NCBI GenBank assembly: GCA_963082975.1
Contig: OY720350.1
Coordinates: forward strand, 22,973,875 to 23,037,874
Direction: 5' to 3'
DNA from: Labia minor
Lineage: Eukaryota > Arthropoda > Insecta > Dermaptera > Spongiphoridae
Length of the DNA: 64,000 nucleotides
Under the pieces are notes generated by a model, which saw only the letters and a program-made list of their open reading frames with translations, was not told the origin of the DNA and did not search any database. Positions 34,157 to 46,359 of the stretch are shown here, piece by piece. Made by a program: the position numbers and the translations under genes. Every line of letters begins with the position of its first letter. Positions within the stretch are counted from its first letter, which is position 1.

Positions 34157-34849
34157 AATAATAATAATAAAAACTGTAAAAAGAATATCTGAAAAAAACT
34201 AAAAATTTTACAGAATTAAAAGAAGAATATTGAAATGTTTGAAATAAGATATTTTTAATTTTGATTAATTTAAAAAGATCAAAGAAATAATAACATTTGT
34301 TCATAATTATCAAATTATAATGCAATCCAAAAAAAAAATTAATGGCAAATCTTACAGCTTGCTTATTTAGAAATTAAAGCTTCAAAAATGATAATAAAAT
34401 ATAAAAATTAACTGCAAATAAAATACGACATTTAAAATGTTTATAAAAAGATATTTTTAATTTTGATGAATGCAAAAAGATTAAAACAAATAATAAGATT
34501 TGTGTTGATATTTACGATTAAACTTAATTTAAATTCTTAGATTATAAATATTGTATAATAATTTAACAATTTCCATGATGCTTACCTTTAGAATTCTTAA
34601 ATAGGAAAAGTTGGTTGTTGTGTATGTGTCAGAAGTCAGAATGGAATAGAGAGAAATAATTTATATTTTGGTTGCTAAGTTCGGAATCGAGAAATAATTT
34701 ATATTATCGTTGCTAAATATCCACTGTAATTTTTTGGTTTATCTCAGGAAGTTCAAAACCTATTTTCATTTTTATCTTAAAATGTGTTTATATTGTTTTA
34801 TGTTGTTATTTATTTATTATTTAATAATTAAATTTATTTCTCTACTTTG

Positions 34850-34993
34850 GTTTTTTACTGTTTCAGAATTTAACATTACGTGTCCACCCCCTGACACAGC
34901 AGCGCCCCTCCACCGTTGCTTACCTTACCTTGGCTGTTGCCTGTTGCCTCGGTCATTTGGAGACCAGCCTTTGATCCACTTTGATCGTCCACC
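34850..34993 (+). promoter_or_regulatory. Unit B: leader of the peptide gene, with a P-element-like end
   Basis: A TTTCAG acceptor-like site (34861-34866) precedes AATTTAACATTACGTGTCCA, then a GC-rich leader leading to CCACCATGC, a good translation-start context. The reverse complement of the first part, GACACGTAATGTTAAATTC, matches the terminal GACACGCAATGCTAAATTC of the P-type transposon at 58600-63021. Seen in units B to E. Confidence 0.45.
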
Positions 34994-35260
34994 ATGCGGG
35001 GTACCACCATCTTCTTCATCCTCTGGCTGCAGCTGGCCGCGTGCCGCCCTTCCGGAACCTACATGGACAACCAAACCCTCCTCGAGAAGGGACTCACCCC
35101 TCGCGAACGAAGCCAAGTCCAACTCGAAAATCTCAACCTGTTGTGTTTCTCGCATTTCGATGACTACATTAACATGCTCGACGACGAAGACTCTTCCAAG
35201 GCTGGCGGTCGCAAGGTCCGAACACGATCAAAGCGACCTCATCACGCTTGTGATTTGTAA
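34994..35260 (+). CDS. Unit B: putative secreted small peptide precursor, 88 residues
   Basis: I do not recognise a family. The start ATG has a strong context (CCACCATGC). Residues 1-17 (MRGTTIFFILWLQLAAC) look like a signal peptide. The mature part RPSGTYMDNQTLLEKGLTPR continues to SHFDDYINMLDDEDSSK and ends RTRSKRPHHACDL, with a furin-like RSKR. Cys occur at about 17, near the middle and near the end. The coding part is far richer in GC than the surrounding 75% AT DNA, which argues that it was once under selection. AATAAA sites follow within 80 nt. Compared with C to E it has one 12-nt insertion and one 27-nt deletion, both in frame. Expression is unproven. Confidence 0.5.
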   Translation: MRGTTIFFILWLQLAACRPSGTYMDNQTLLEKGLTPRERSQVQLENLNLLCFSHFDDYINMLDDEDSSKAGGRKVRTRSKRPHHACDL

Positions 35261-35480
35261 ATTTTGTAAATAAATTTTTTAAATTAATATTTATATGTAT
35301 ATTGTGTTACGTATTTAAACTTAAATAGCAAATAAAATACACTTATAACATTTAAAAGCAAAACTTTATTCCTGTTGTTTATTTATCGTGTACTCTATAT
35401 AAACAGAATACCATGATCCAACTCCCCTCACTGCAAACCACATAACAATTCCTCCCTTTATCATAATTTTAACAAACAGT

Positions 35481-36637
35481 TCAATAAGCGATTAGTAAAC
35501 AATTTAAACAATTTGCACAATGAATAATACTTAACACTTCTTTGATATCTATTCGAGTGATTTCTTCTCCAGTAAATCCAGTTAAATGAATAATAGCATC
35601 CTTTGCTAAGTTTGGAACACATGTTTTTTGTTTTCCCTTATTCTTTAGAGCATACTTGTCTAAAGTGCGGCACAAAAGCCTTTGAGATATAATTTATATA
35701 TACAGTAATACCTCTCTATAAGGTCATTCTCAAAATACTCTTTAAAAACTATGTTTATTATTGTGAATTAAAATGAATGAAGTAACTATTAGACGTGACC
35801 TTATAGAGAGGTTTTACTCTACTTAATTTTATTTCCATTTCTTGAAAAAATGTTTATGTGCGTCCCAGCATAATTTTTTTTTTTTTTTTTTTGCAACGTG
35901 GTCCACGAATGGTCATAGTTTAGACACCCATGCTTTAGATCATTTTGAATTAACTTATTCTCCATTCGTTCTTTTCTTTTATCTTTCTTTCTAAGTTTCT
36001 TTCCATTTTTACCGACCAACGATAGTAAGGGAGGTATTGTTTTCACACCAAATTCCACATGAGGAGATTTTTTACATATCACCACGAATCGTGCACTGTG
36101 TATTGGTTTTATCCTCGAGAAAAATCATCTTTATTAGTTTTTTCTTAATTTAAAATTATATGACGTCATCCAGCCATTCATGACGTCACAGTCAGCGCCT
36201 CCTTATATATTATAAATCAAATAAAATTAAAAATATTTAAGTTATATCCATATCTGTTTTTTATTACATTAATAGATATATTAAAATTATTTGAAATTGT
36301 TTCTGTAGCTAGAAATTAATTTACTTCAAACCGTCGGTCGGTTCGGACCTGGCCACAGGTGGTCAACTTATTTAATTAACTCTTTTTCATTGTATTTGAT
36401 TGAATCTATTTTTAAAAATTCTTCGGCTTTTTCTTTTTCTTTAATTAATACAAAAACGGATCCTTTAAAAATAGTTTTATTATCAATGTAAGTTCGCATC
36501 TGAATATTTTCTATAGCTCCATACGGAGCAAAAAATTTATAATAGTTATCTAAGGTGAGACCTTCTTGTGGAAAATTATTCTTATCATTAACTCTTTGCG
36601 TTCTAATCATTATCTCTTTGCGCCTTTCCTCGTTCCA
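35481..36637 (-). pseudogene. Unit B: La/SSB relic, RRM1 frame still open
   Basis: RRM2-like block 35675-35481 and RRM1 block 36637-36368, as in unit A, but in this copy the RRM1 block is open from WNEERRKEIM through VNDKNNFPQEGLTLDN and QMRTYIDNKTIFKGSVFVLI to KEL, then a stop where the ACCGACCGACG repeat begins. Upstream of the Trp the frame shifts relative to a plausible LPK, and the La motif is absent. It is therefore best read as a fragment, although it is the best-preserved copy. Contains the 117-bp MITE at 35703-35819. Confidence 0.6.
36009..36367 (+). repeat. Unit B: truncated ACCGACCGACG repeat
   Basis: Same junctions as unit A (24320), lying between the MITE and the La RRM1 block. 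Confidence 0.7.
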
Positions 36638-36799
36638 TTTTAGGTAATATTAAAGATATATCTTATTTATAATAATTATGTAAAATCCTGATCAATAGTT
36701 TAGAATTTCTAATAATTTAATTGATATATATTATTATTTTCAAAACTTTAATCAAGTGAAAAAAATACAATTTTTTACTTTCCTCTCATTTTTCTATAG

Positions 36800-37986
36800 C
36801 ACAGAGTATCCGTACACAGAGGTGGACACAATGCTATTTTTTTTCGTCACTAGTGCTGGCAGGGATGGCAGACAGGTTGGACATGTGTGAGCGTTTTTAC
36901 CGACCGACGAGGGAGGCATTTTTAAATTATTTTTGAATGAATAAGGGGAATTTAAAAATTATTTATTGAGATATAAAATTAGCATTACAGAAATCAAATA
37001 TGCTTTTTTCAAAAATGTTAGTTTTATATCCAAATAAATAATTTTTAAATTAACAGAAAACTCTACCTACTTGTATGTAATTTACATAAATAAAATAAAC
37101 GAATAATGTTCTTGTTAATATTTAATATGTATGGATTAAAAATTATCTTCAATGTCAATATATGAAACGAGAGAAACACATACGAATTGTTCTTATTGAG
37201 AAGGAAATTTATAAATAAATAAATAAATAATCATTTCTATTTCCAAAAAGATACTATTTAAAAAGATCACAAGAAATCCATAAATCATTGATTAACTAAG
37301 AATAATTAATCCAACGCATTTTTAATCATCTAAGTTTATCAAACAACTGATTTGGGTAAATTTATAAATGAAAAAAATGTGGGATGTCTCCGGTCGGCTA
37401 CCATGCAAATTCCAATTGGATAAATTAACACATATATATTATATTTAAATTAAATTATAAATTAAAATTAATAAATAGTATTTATTAAACCAGCGCGAGT
37501 TTGGCTCTTTGTTGAGGGCATCTGGTCACATGCTGGCGCGTGATGGTTATTCAACGTGCTAAAAAATTAATTCCGGTACTTTTAGCGATTCAACCAAGCT
37601 GAAATTCTATATATAGCAGTTTTATGCAATTTTTAAACATGTGAAAAACTATAAAAGATATACTGAGAGAAGTAGGTGAATATATTTGATTTAATAGTGC
37701 TTATTGTGAATTTCTATATTGCTGTGAAATTTGTATTTATTTATCAAATATTAAATAATTTAACTTTGATATTTGATTTGTTACAATGTAATTTAAATTA
37801 TTTATCAAACAATTTATAATAAATTTTTCAATTTTATTTGTGTTAAATGTTAAATAAAATTTATATTTATATTTATCAAATAATAAATAATATAACTTCA
37901 TAAGTTAAATAGTGTTAAGTGAAAAATAAAAATTAGTCAAGAATTGCTGGGTTTGTTTCGAATATTATTTGTACGGATACTCTGTG
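36800..37986. mobile_element. Unit B: element with CACAGAGTATCCGTAC ends
   Basis: Same as 25121-26317, 1,187 bp, both 16-bp ends perfect. It differs from unit A by a small deletion near 37350. Confidence 0.55.
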
Positions 37987-38247
37987 CACGGATGGTATGT
38001 CGAGTTTGATATTCAAATAATTACAGGGAATTCGGAAGGCCTGTGGGAGGGGTCATTTTTTTTGCGGTGCCATCTATTGGGCGCCTGAAGAGTCAACCGT
38101 TTTCCTGTAACGCCATCTGGTGTTCGAGTTACACCGGTCCCATTGAGATGACCACGGTTGTTCTATAGTTAAATTAAAGAGAGATGTATCCAAAAATTGA
38201 GAGAAACACTATACATCTACTCTACACAAAGAAAATTATTAATATCA

Positions 38248-38285
<38 letters not shown>

Positions 38286-38639
38286 ATTTGAATTAAATCC
38301 TTACCAATTCTAATATTAGGTATTACAATTAGAAAAGAATTAGTTTCTTTGAATTAGAATTTTTGAATAAATTCTTTGGTTTAATTAATCTACCTAGTTG
38401 GTTGAAAGATTTTGATCATTTCTACTATATATATATATTATTTTATTTTGTATATTTAATTAAATAGTTAAAACTAAATATTTAGTAGCAATGAGGAATA
38501 GTTTTAATATACGAAACTAAGAATTGTAAAATGAATAGAATAAATACTTAGGTTCAGTAATTAGGAAGGCTAATAATATTCGAGAAAAATTTATTTAAAT
38601 TGAGGTTGCGATTGTGTGTGGGTAGCGCCTGATATAATG

Positions 38640-39135
38640 CAGAAAAGGGCCTTCTCTCGTCAAAATTGTTATCAAAGGGAATCAAAATTAAATTATATAA
38701 AACAATTATTTTGCTGGTTATATTATATGGGTGTGAGGTGTGGTCTATGACTTTAGGAGTTGAGAGTAGATTTAGAGTATTTGAGAAGAGGATTCTTCGT
38801 GGCGTTTATGGGCCAAAGAAAGATGAGGTCACCAGGAAATGGCGTAGACTGCATAACGAGGAATAATTGCATCACCTATATGCATCTCCAGTTAGGGTCA
38901 TAAAATTGAGAAGGTTGCGTTGGGCAGGAGAAAAATATATTTGTTGGGAAATGTCCGCTTAAAAGACCAAGGACGAGGTGTGCGGTAACGGATGGTCTGT
39001 GGTGCGGACAATGTCGAAAAGAGTGTGGGAGAGATGGGAGAAAATACTAGTTGGATGTGTGCAGCTCAGAATAGGGGCACTTGGAGAAATGATGTTACTG
39101 CGGCCAAACAATTTTGAATTCCGTGCACCCATAAA
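38640..39135 (+). mobile_element. Unit B: LINE RT relic, uninterrupted
   Basis: The empty-site version of the unit A relic. GAATAATTGCATCACCTATA is continuous here where unit A carries the Jockey element. Frame 38666-38866 (LSKGIKIKLYK ... RRLHNEE), a stop, then the tail with TGTCGAAAAGAGTGTGGGAG. Confidence 0.8.
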
Positions 39136-39189
39136 ATAAATAATAAATATGTATTAAATTAAAATATTAATATAAAAGTATAATATATT

Positions 39190-41690
39190 AAATAAATATT
39201 TATTTTTATATTTTAACTCGTTTAAATATGTTTTATTAATTGGATCCATTAATTATTTTGTATTTTCTTTCTTCAAAGAATGAAAACAGCAATACAGGGA
39301 TAAAATTCCTTAATAATAGTTGGCATTTGCCTTTCAAACCTGAAATGATAAAAAAAAATTCAATTAATATAAGAATAATTAGTTGGTAAATAAAATGTAG
39401 CCAAAATAATTTGAAGAACAAACCTTGACCACGACAAAGAAAATAAATAAATAGAATAATTAATTGAATAATAATAATAATAATAAAAACTGTAAAAAGA
39501 ATATCTGAAAAAAACTAAAAATGTTATAGAATTAAAAGAATATTGAAATGTTTGAAATAAGATATTTTTAATTTTGATTAATTTAAAAAGATTAAAGAAA
39601 TAATAACATTTGTTCATAATTATCAAATTATAATGCAATCCAAAAAAAAAAAATTAATGGCAAAACATACAGTTTGCTTATTTAGAAATTAAAACTTCAA
39701 AATGATAATAAAATATAAAAATTAACTGCAAATAAAATAGAAAAATTTAAAAGGGTAAAAGGATTTAAATCTTTGTAATAAGATATTTTTAATTTTGATT
39801 AATTTAAAAAGATAATAACATTTGTTCATAATTATCAAATTATAATGCAATCCAAAAAAAAAAATTAATGGCAAATCTTACAGTTTGCTTATTTAGAAAT
39901 TAAAACTTCAAAATGATAATAAAATATAAAAATTAACTGCAAATAAAATAGAAAAATTTAAAAGGTTAAAAGGATTTAAATCTTTGTAATAAGATATTTT
40001 TAATTTTGATTAATTTAAAAAGATTAAAGAAATAATAAAATTTGTTCATAATGATCAAATTATAATGGAAACGAAAAAAAAATTAATTGCAAATCCTAGA
40101 GCTTGCTTATTTAGAAATTTTATATTTTAACTCGTTTAAATATGTTTTATTAATTGGATCCATTAATTATTTTGTATTTTCTTTCTTCAAAGAATGAAAA
40201 CAGCAATACATGGATAAAATTCCTTAATAATAGTTGGCATTTGCCTTTCAAACCTGAAATGATAAAAAAAAATTCAATTAATATAAGAATAATTAGTTGG
40301 TAAATAAAAAGTACCCAAAATAATTTGATGAACAAACCTTGACCACGACAAAGAAAATAAATAAATAGAATAATTAATTGAATAATAATAATAATAATAA
40401 AAACTGTAAAAAGAATATCTGAAAAAAACTAAAAATGTTATAGAATTAAAAGAATATTGAAATGTTTGAAATAAGATATTTTTAATTTTGATTAATTTAA
40501 AAAGATTAAAGAAATAATAACATTTGTTCATAATTATCAAATTATAATGCAATCCAAAAAAAAAAATGAATGGCAAATCTTACAGTTTGCTTATTTAGAA
40601 ATTAAAACTTCAAAATGATAATAAAATATAAAAATTAACTGCAAATAAAATAGAAAAATTTAAAAGGTTAAAAGGATTTAAATCTTTGTAATAAGATACT
40701 TTTAATTTTGATTAATTTAAAAAGATAATAACATTTGTTCATAATTATCAAATTATAATGCAATCAAAAAAAAAAATTAATGGCAAATCTTACAGCTTGC
40801 TTATTTAGAAAATAAAGCTTCAAAAATGATAATAAAATATAAAAATTAACTGCAAATAAAATAGAAAAATTTAAAAGGTTAAAAGGATTTAAATCTTTGT
40901 AATAAGATATTTTTAATTTTGATTAATTTAAAAAGATTAAAGAAATAATAAAATTTGTTCATATTCACCATATTATAATGGAAACGAAAAAAAATTAATT
41001 GCAAATCTTAGAGCTTGCTTATTTAGAAATTTTATATTTTAACTCGTTTAAATATGTTTTATTAATTGGATCCATTCATTATTTTGTATTTTCTTTCTTC
41101 AAGGAATGAAAACAGCAATCCAGGGATAAAATTCCTTAATAATAGTAAGCATTTACCTTTCACACCTGAAATCATAAAAAAAAAAATTCAATTAATATAA
41201 GAATAATTAGTTGGTAAATAAAAAGTACCCAAAATAAGTTGATGAACAAACCTTGACCACGACAAAGAAAATAAATAAATAGAATAATTAATTGAATAAT
41301 AATAATAATAATAAAAACTGTAAAAAGAATATCTGAAAAAAACTAAAAATGTTATAGAATTAAAAGAAGAATATTGAAATGTTTGAAATAAGATATTTTT
41401 AATTTTGATTAATTTAAAAAGATCAAAGAAATAATACCATTTGTTCATAATTATCAAATTATAATACAATCCAAAAAAAAAAAATTAATGGCAAATCTTA
41501 CAGCTTGCTTATTTAGAAATTAAAGCTTCAAAAATGATAATAAAATATAAAAATTAACTGCAAATAAAATACGACATTTAAAATCTTTATAAAAAGATAT
41601 TTTTAATTTTGATGAATGCAAAAAGATTAAAACAAATAATAAGATTTGTGTTGATATTTACGATTAAACTTAATTTAAATTCTTAGATTA
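39190..41690. repeat. Unit B: AT-rich nested repeat array, three modules
   Basis: GGATCC markers at 39242, 40156 and 41068 give modules of 914 and 912 bp. Each module is a header (TTTTAACTCGTTTAAATATG to the AAT microsatellite) plus about 215-bp monomers. Open frames here on the minus strand (for example 39360-39638) are repeat products with no homologue. Confidence 0.85.
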
Positions 41691-42138
41691 TATATATTGT
41701 ATAATAATTTAACAATTTCCATGATGCTTACCTTTAGAATTCTTAAATAGGAAAAGTTGGTTGTTGTGTATGTGTCAGAAGTCAGAATGGAATAGAGAGA
41801 AATAATTTAAATTTTGGTTGCTAAGTTCGGAATCGAGAAATAATTTATATTATCGTTGCTAATATCCACTGTAATTTTTTGGTTTATCTCAGGAAGTTCA
41901 AAACCTATTTTCATTTTTATCTTAAAATGTGTTTATATTGTTTTATGTTGTTATTTATTTATTATTTAATAATTAAATTTATTTCTCTACTTAGGTTTTT
42001 TACTGTTTCAGAATTTAACATTACGTGTCCACCCCCTGACACAGCAGCGCCCCTCCACCGTTGCTTACCTTACCTTGGCTGTTGCCTGTTGCCTCGGTCA
42101 TTTGGAGACCAGCCTTTGATCCACTTTGATCGTCCACC

Positions 42139-42420
42139 ATGCGGGGCACCACCATCTTCTTCATCCTCTGGCTGCAGCTGGCCGCGTGCCGCCCTTCCGG
42201 AACCTACATGGACAACCAAACCCTCCTCGAGAAGAGACTCACCTTTTGCGAACAACTCGAAAATCCTATCCTGTTGTGTATGTCGCATTTCATTGTCTAC
42301 ATTAACATGCTCGACGACGAAGACTCTTCCAAGGCAGGCTGTCGCGAGGTCCGAACAAATTTCATCATCAGACCGAAGGGCCAACGATCAAAGCGACCTC
42401 ATCACGCTTGTGATTTGTAA
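42139..42420 (+). CDS. Unit C: putative secreted small peptide precursor, 93 residues
   Basis: Same signal peptide as unit B, then LLEKRLTFCEQLENPILLCM, SHFIVYINMLDDEDSSKAGC, REVRTNFIIRPKGQRSKRPH and HACDL. It differs from D at one codon seen by eye (Ile for Asn). Leader at 41995-42138 as in unit B. The LEKR and RSKR sites could be processed, and two extra Cys appear relative to B. Confidence 0.5.
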   Translation: MRGTTIFFILWLQLAACRPSGTYMDNQTLLEKRLTFCEQLENPILLCMSHFIVYINMLDDEDSSKAGCREVRTNFIIRPKGQRSKRPHHACDL

Positions 42421-42653
42421 ATTTTGTAAATAAATTTTTTAAATTAATATTTATATGTATATTGTGTTACGTATTTAAACTTAAATAACAAATAAAATAC
42501 ACTTACAACATTTAAAAGCAAAACTTTATTCCTGTTGTTTATTTATCGTGTACTCTATATAAACAGAATACCATGATCCAACTCCCCTCACTCCATTCCC
42601 TTACTGCAAACCACATAACAATTCCTCCCTTTATCATAATTTTAACAAACAGT

Positions 42654-43809
42654 TCAATAAGCGATTAGTAAACAATTTAAACAATTTGCACAAAGAATAA
42701 TACTTAAAAATTCTTTGATATCTATTCGAGTGATTTCTTCTCCAGTAAATCCAGTTAAATGAATAATAGCATCCTTTGCTAAGTTTGGAACACATGTTTT
42801 TTGTTTTCCCTTATTCTTTAGAGCATACTTGTCTAAAGTGCGGCACAAAACCCTTTGAGATATAATTTATATATACAGTAATACCTCTCTATAAGGTCAT
42901 TCTCAAAATACTCTTTAAAAACTATGTTTATTATTGTGAATTAAAATGAATGAAGTAACTATTAGACGTGACCTTATAGAGAGGTTTTACTCTACTTAAT
43001 TTTATTTCCATTTCTTGAAAAAATGTTTATGTGCGTCCCAGCATAATTTTTTTTTTTTTTTTTTTGCAACGTGGTCCACGAATGGTCATAGTTTAGACAC
43101 CCATGCTTTAGATCATTTTGAATTAACTTATTCTCCATTCGTTCTTTTCTTTTATCTTTCTTTCTAAGTTTCTTTCCATTTTTACCGACCAACGATAGTA
43201 AGGGAGGTATTGTTTTCACACCAAATTCCACATGAGGAGATTTTTTACATATCACCACGAATCGTGCACTGTGTATTGGTTTTATCCTCGAGAAAAATCA
43301 TCTTTATTAGTTTTTTCTTAATTTAAAATTATATGACGTCATCCAGCCATTCATGACGTCACAGTCAGCGCCTCCTTATATATTATAAATCAAATAAAAT
43401 TAAAAATATTTAAGTTATATCCATATCTGTTTTTTATTACATTAATAGATATATTAAAATTATTTGAAATTGTTTCTGTAGCTAGAAATTAATTAACATC
43501 AAACCGTCGGTCGGTTCGGACCTGGCCAGAGGTGGTCAACTTATTTAATTATCTCTTTTTCATTGTATTTGATTGAATCTATTTTTAAAAATTTTTCGGG
43601 TTTTTCTTTTTCTTTAAATAATACAAAAACGGATCCTTTAAAAATAGTTTTATTATCAATGTAAGTTCGCATCTGAATATTTTCTATAGCTCCATACGGA
43701 GCAAAAAATTTATAAAAGTTATCTTAGGTGAGACCTTCTTGTGGAAAATTATTCTAATCATTAACTCTTTGCGTTCTAATCATTATCTCTTTGCGCCTTT
43801 CCTCGTTCC
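42654..43809 (-). pseudogene. Unit C: La/SSB relic
   Basis: RRM2-like block 42848-42654 and RRM1 block 43809-43541. RRM1 has a new stop (AGGTGAG region near 43725: TAA in frame) and the TAG shared with unit A, so it is dead. Contains the MITE 42876-42992 and the truncated repeat 43183-43540. Confidence 0.6.
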
Positions 43810-43972
43810 ATTTTAGGTAATATTAAAGATATATCTTATTTATAATAATTATGTAAAATCCTGATCAATAGTTTAGAATTTCTAATAATTTAATTGATAT
43901 ATATTATTATTTTCAAAACTTTAATCAAGTGAAAAAAATACAATTTTTTACTTTCCTCTCATTTTTCTATAG

Positions 43973-45159
43973 CACAGAGTATCCGTACACAGAGGTGGAC
44001 ACAATGCTATTTTTTTTCGTCACTAGTGCTGGCAGGGATGGCAGACAGGTTGGACATGTGTGAGCGTTTTTACCGACCGACGAGGGAGGCATTTTTAAAT
44101 TATTTTTGAATGGATAAGGGGAATTTAAAAATTATTTATTGAGATATAAAATTAGCATTACAGAAATCAAATATGCTTTTTTCAAAAATGTTAGTTTTAT
44201 ATCCAAATAAATAATTTTTAAATTAACAGAAAACTCTACCTACTTGTATGTAATTTACATAAATAAAATAAACAAATAATGTTCTTGTTAATATTTAATA
44301 TGTATGGATTAAAAATTATCTTCAATGTCAATATATGAAACGAGAGAAACACATACGAATTGTTCTTATTGAGAAGGAAATTTATAAATAAATAAATAAA
44401 TAATCATTTCTATTTCCAAAAAGATACTATTTAAAAAGATCACAAGAAATCCATAAATCATTGATTAACTAAGAATAATTAATCCAACGCATTTTTAATC
44501 ATCTAAGTTTATCAAACAACTGATTTGGGTAAATTTATAAATGAAAAAAATGTGGGATGTCTCCGGTCGGCTACCATGCAAATTCCAATTGGATAAATTA
44601 ACACATATATATTATATTTAAATTAAATTATAAATTAAAATTAATAAATAGTATTTATTAAACCAGCGCGAGTTTGGCTCTTTGTTGAGGGCATCTGGTC
44701 ACTTGCTGGCGCGTGATGGTTATTCAACGTGCTAAAAAATTAATTCCGGTACTTTTAGCGATTCAACCAAGCTGAAATTCTATATATAGCAGTTTTATGC
44801 AATTTTTAAACATGTGAAAAACTATAAAAGATATACTGAGAGAAGTAGGTGAATATATTTGATTTAATAGTGCTTATTGTGAATTTCTATATTGCTGTGA
44901 AATTTGTATTTATTTATCAAATATTAAATAATTTAACTTTGATATTTGATTTGTTACAATGTAATTTAAATTATTTATCAAACAATTTATAATAAATTTT
45001 TCAATTTTATTTGTGTTAAATGTTAAATAAAATTTATATTTATATTTATCAAATAATAAATAATATAACTTCATAAGTTAAATAGTGTTAAGTGAAAAAT
45101 AAAAATTAGTCAAGAATTGCTGGGTTTGTTTCGAATATTATTTGTACGGATACTCTGTG
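43973..45159. mobile_element. Unit C: element with CACAGAGTATCCGTAC ends
   Basis: 1,187 bp, both ends perfect, same content as unit B. Confidence 0.55.
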
Positions 45160-45419
45160 CACGGATGGTATGTCGAGTTTGATATTCAAATAATTACAGG
45201 GAATTCGGAAGGCCTGTGGGAGGGGTCATTTTTTTGCGGTGCCATCTATTGGGCGCCTGAAGAGTCAACCGTTTTCCTGTAACGCCATCTGGTGTTCGAG
45301 TTACACCGGTCCCATTGAGATGACCACGGTTGTTCTATAGTTAAATTAAAGAGAGATGTATCCAAAAATTGAGAGAAACACTATACATCTACTCTACACA
45401 AAGAAAATTATTAATATCA

Positions 45420-45455
<36 letters not shown>

Positions 45456-45809
45456 ATTTGAATTAAATCCTTACCAATTCTAATATTAGGTATTACAATT
45501 AGAAAAGAATTAGTTTCTTTGAATTAGAATTTTTGAATAAATTCTTTGGTTTAATTAATCTACCTAGTTGGTTGAAAGATTTTGATCATTTCTACTATAT
45601 ATATATATTATTTTATTTTGTATATTTAATTAAATAGTTAAAACTAAATATTTAGTAGCAATGAGGAATAGTTTTAATATACGAAACTAAGAATTGTAAA
45701 ATGAATAGAATAAATACTTAGGTTCAGTAATTAGGAAGGCTAATAATATTCGAGAAAAATTTATTTAAATTGAGGTTGCGATTGTGTGTGGGTAGCGCCT
45801 GATATAATG

Positions 45810-46305
45810 CAGAAAAGGGCCTTCTCTCGTCAAAATTGTTATCAAAGGGAATCAAAATTAAATTATATAAAACAATTATTTTGCTGGTTATATTATATGG
45901 GTGTGAGGTGTGGTCTATGACTTTAGGAGTTGAGAGTAGATTTAGAGTATTTGAGAAGAGGATTCTTCGTGGCGTTTATGGGCCAAAGAAAGATGAGGTC
46001 ACCAGGAAATGGCGTAGACTGCATAACGAGGAATAATTGCATCACCTATATGCATCTCCAGTTAGGGTCATAAAATTGAGAAGGTTGCGTTGGGCAGGAG
46101 AAAAATATATTTGTTGGGAAATGTCCGCTTAAAAGACCAAGGACGAGGTGTGCGGTAACGGATGGTCTGTGGTGCGGACAATGTCGAAAAGAGTGTGGGA
46201 GAGATGGGAGAAAATACTAGTTGGATGTGTGCAGCTCAGAATAGGGGCACTTGGAGAAATGATGTTACTGCGGCCAAACAATTTTGAATTCCGTGCACCC
46301 ATAAA
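45810..46305 (+). mobile_element. Unit C: LINE RT relic
   Basis: Identical in layout to unit B; open frame 45836-46036. Confidence 0.8.
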
Positions 46306-46359
46306 ATAAATAATAAATATGTATTAAATTAAAATATTAATATAAAAGTATAATATATT

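Larger units (their letters stand above)
32046..34575. repeat. Unit A: AT-rich nested repeat array
   Basis: Two modules marked by TTAATTGGATCCATTCATTA (GGATCC at 32165 and 32863, spacing 698) with monomers of about 215 bp carrying AAGATATTTTTAATTTTGAT. A Merlin-like element (33088-34156) is inserted in the second module. The array ends with the diverged monomer near 34430-34540 that also closes the arrays of units B to D. Confidence 0.8.

Noticed and set aside
39360..39638. Recurring minus-strand frames of 60-100 codons (MHYNLIIMNK..., MFIKLFWV...) throughout the AT-rich arrays
   Set aside because: They are frames through an AT-rich satellite, vary with monomer number, and show no codon bias or known domain.
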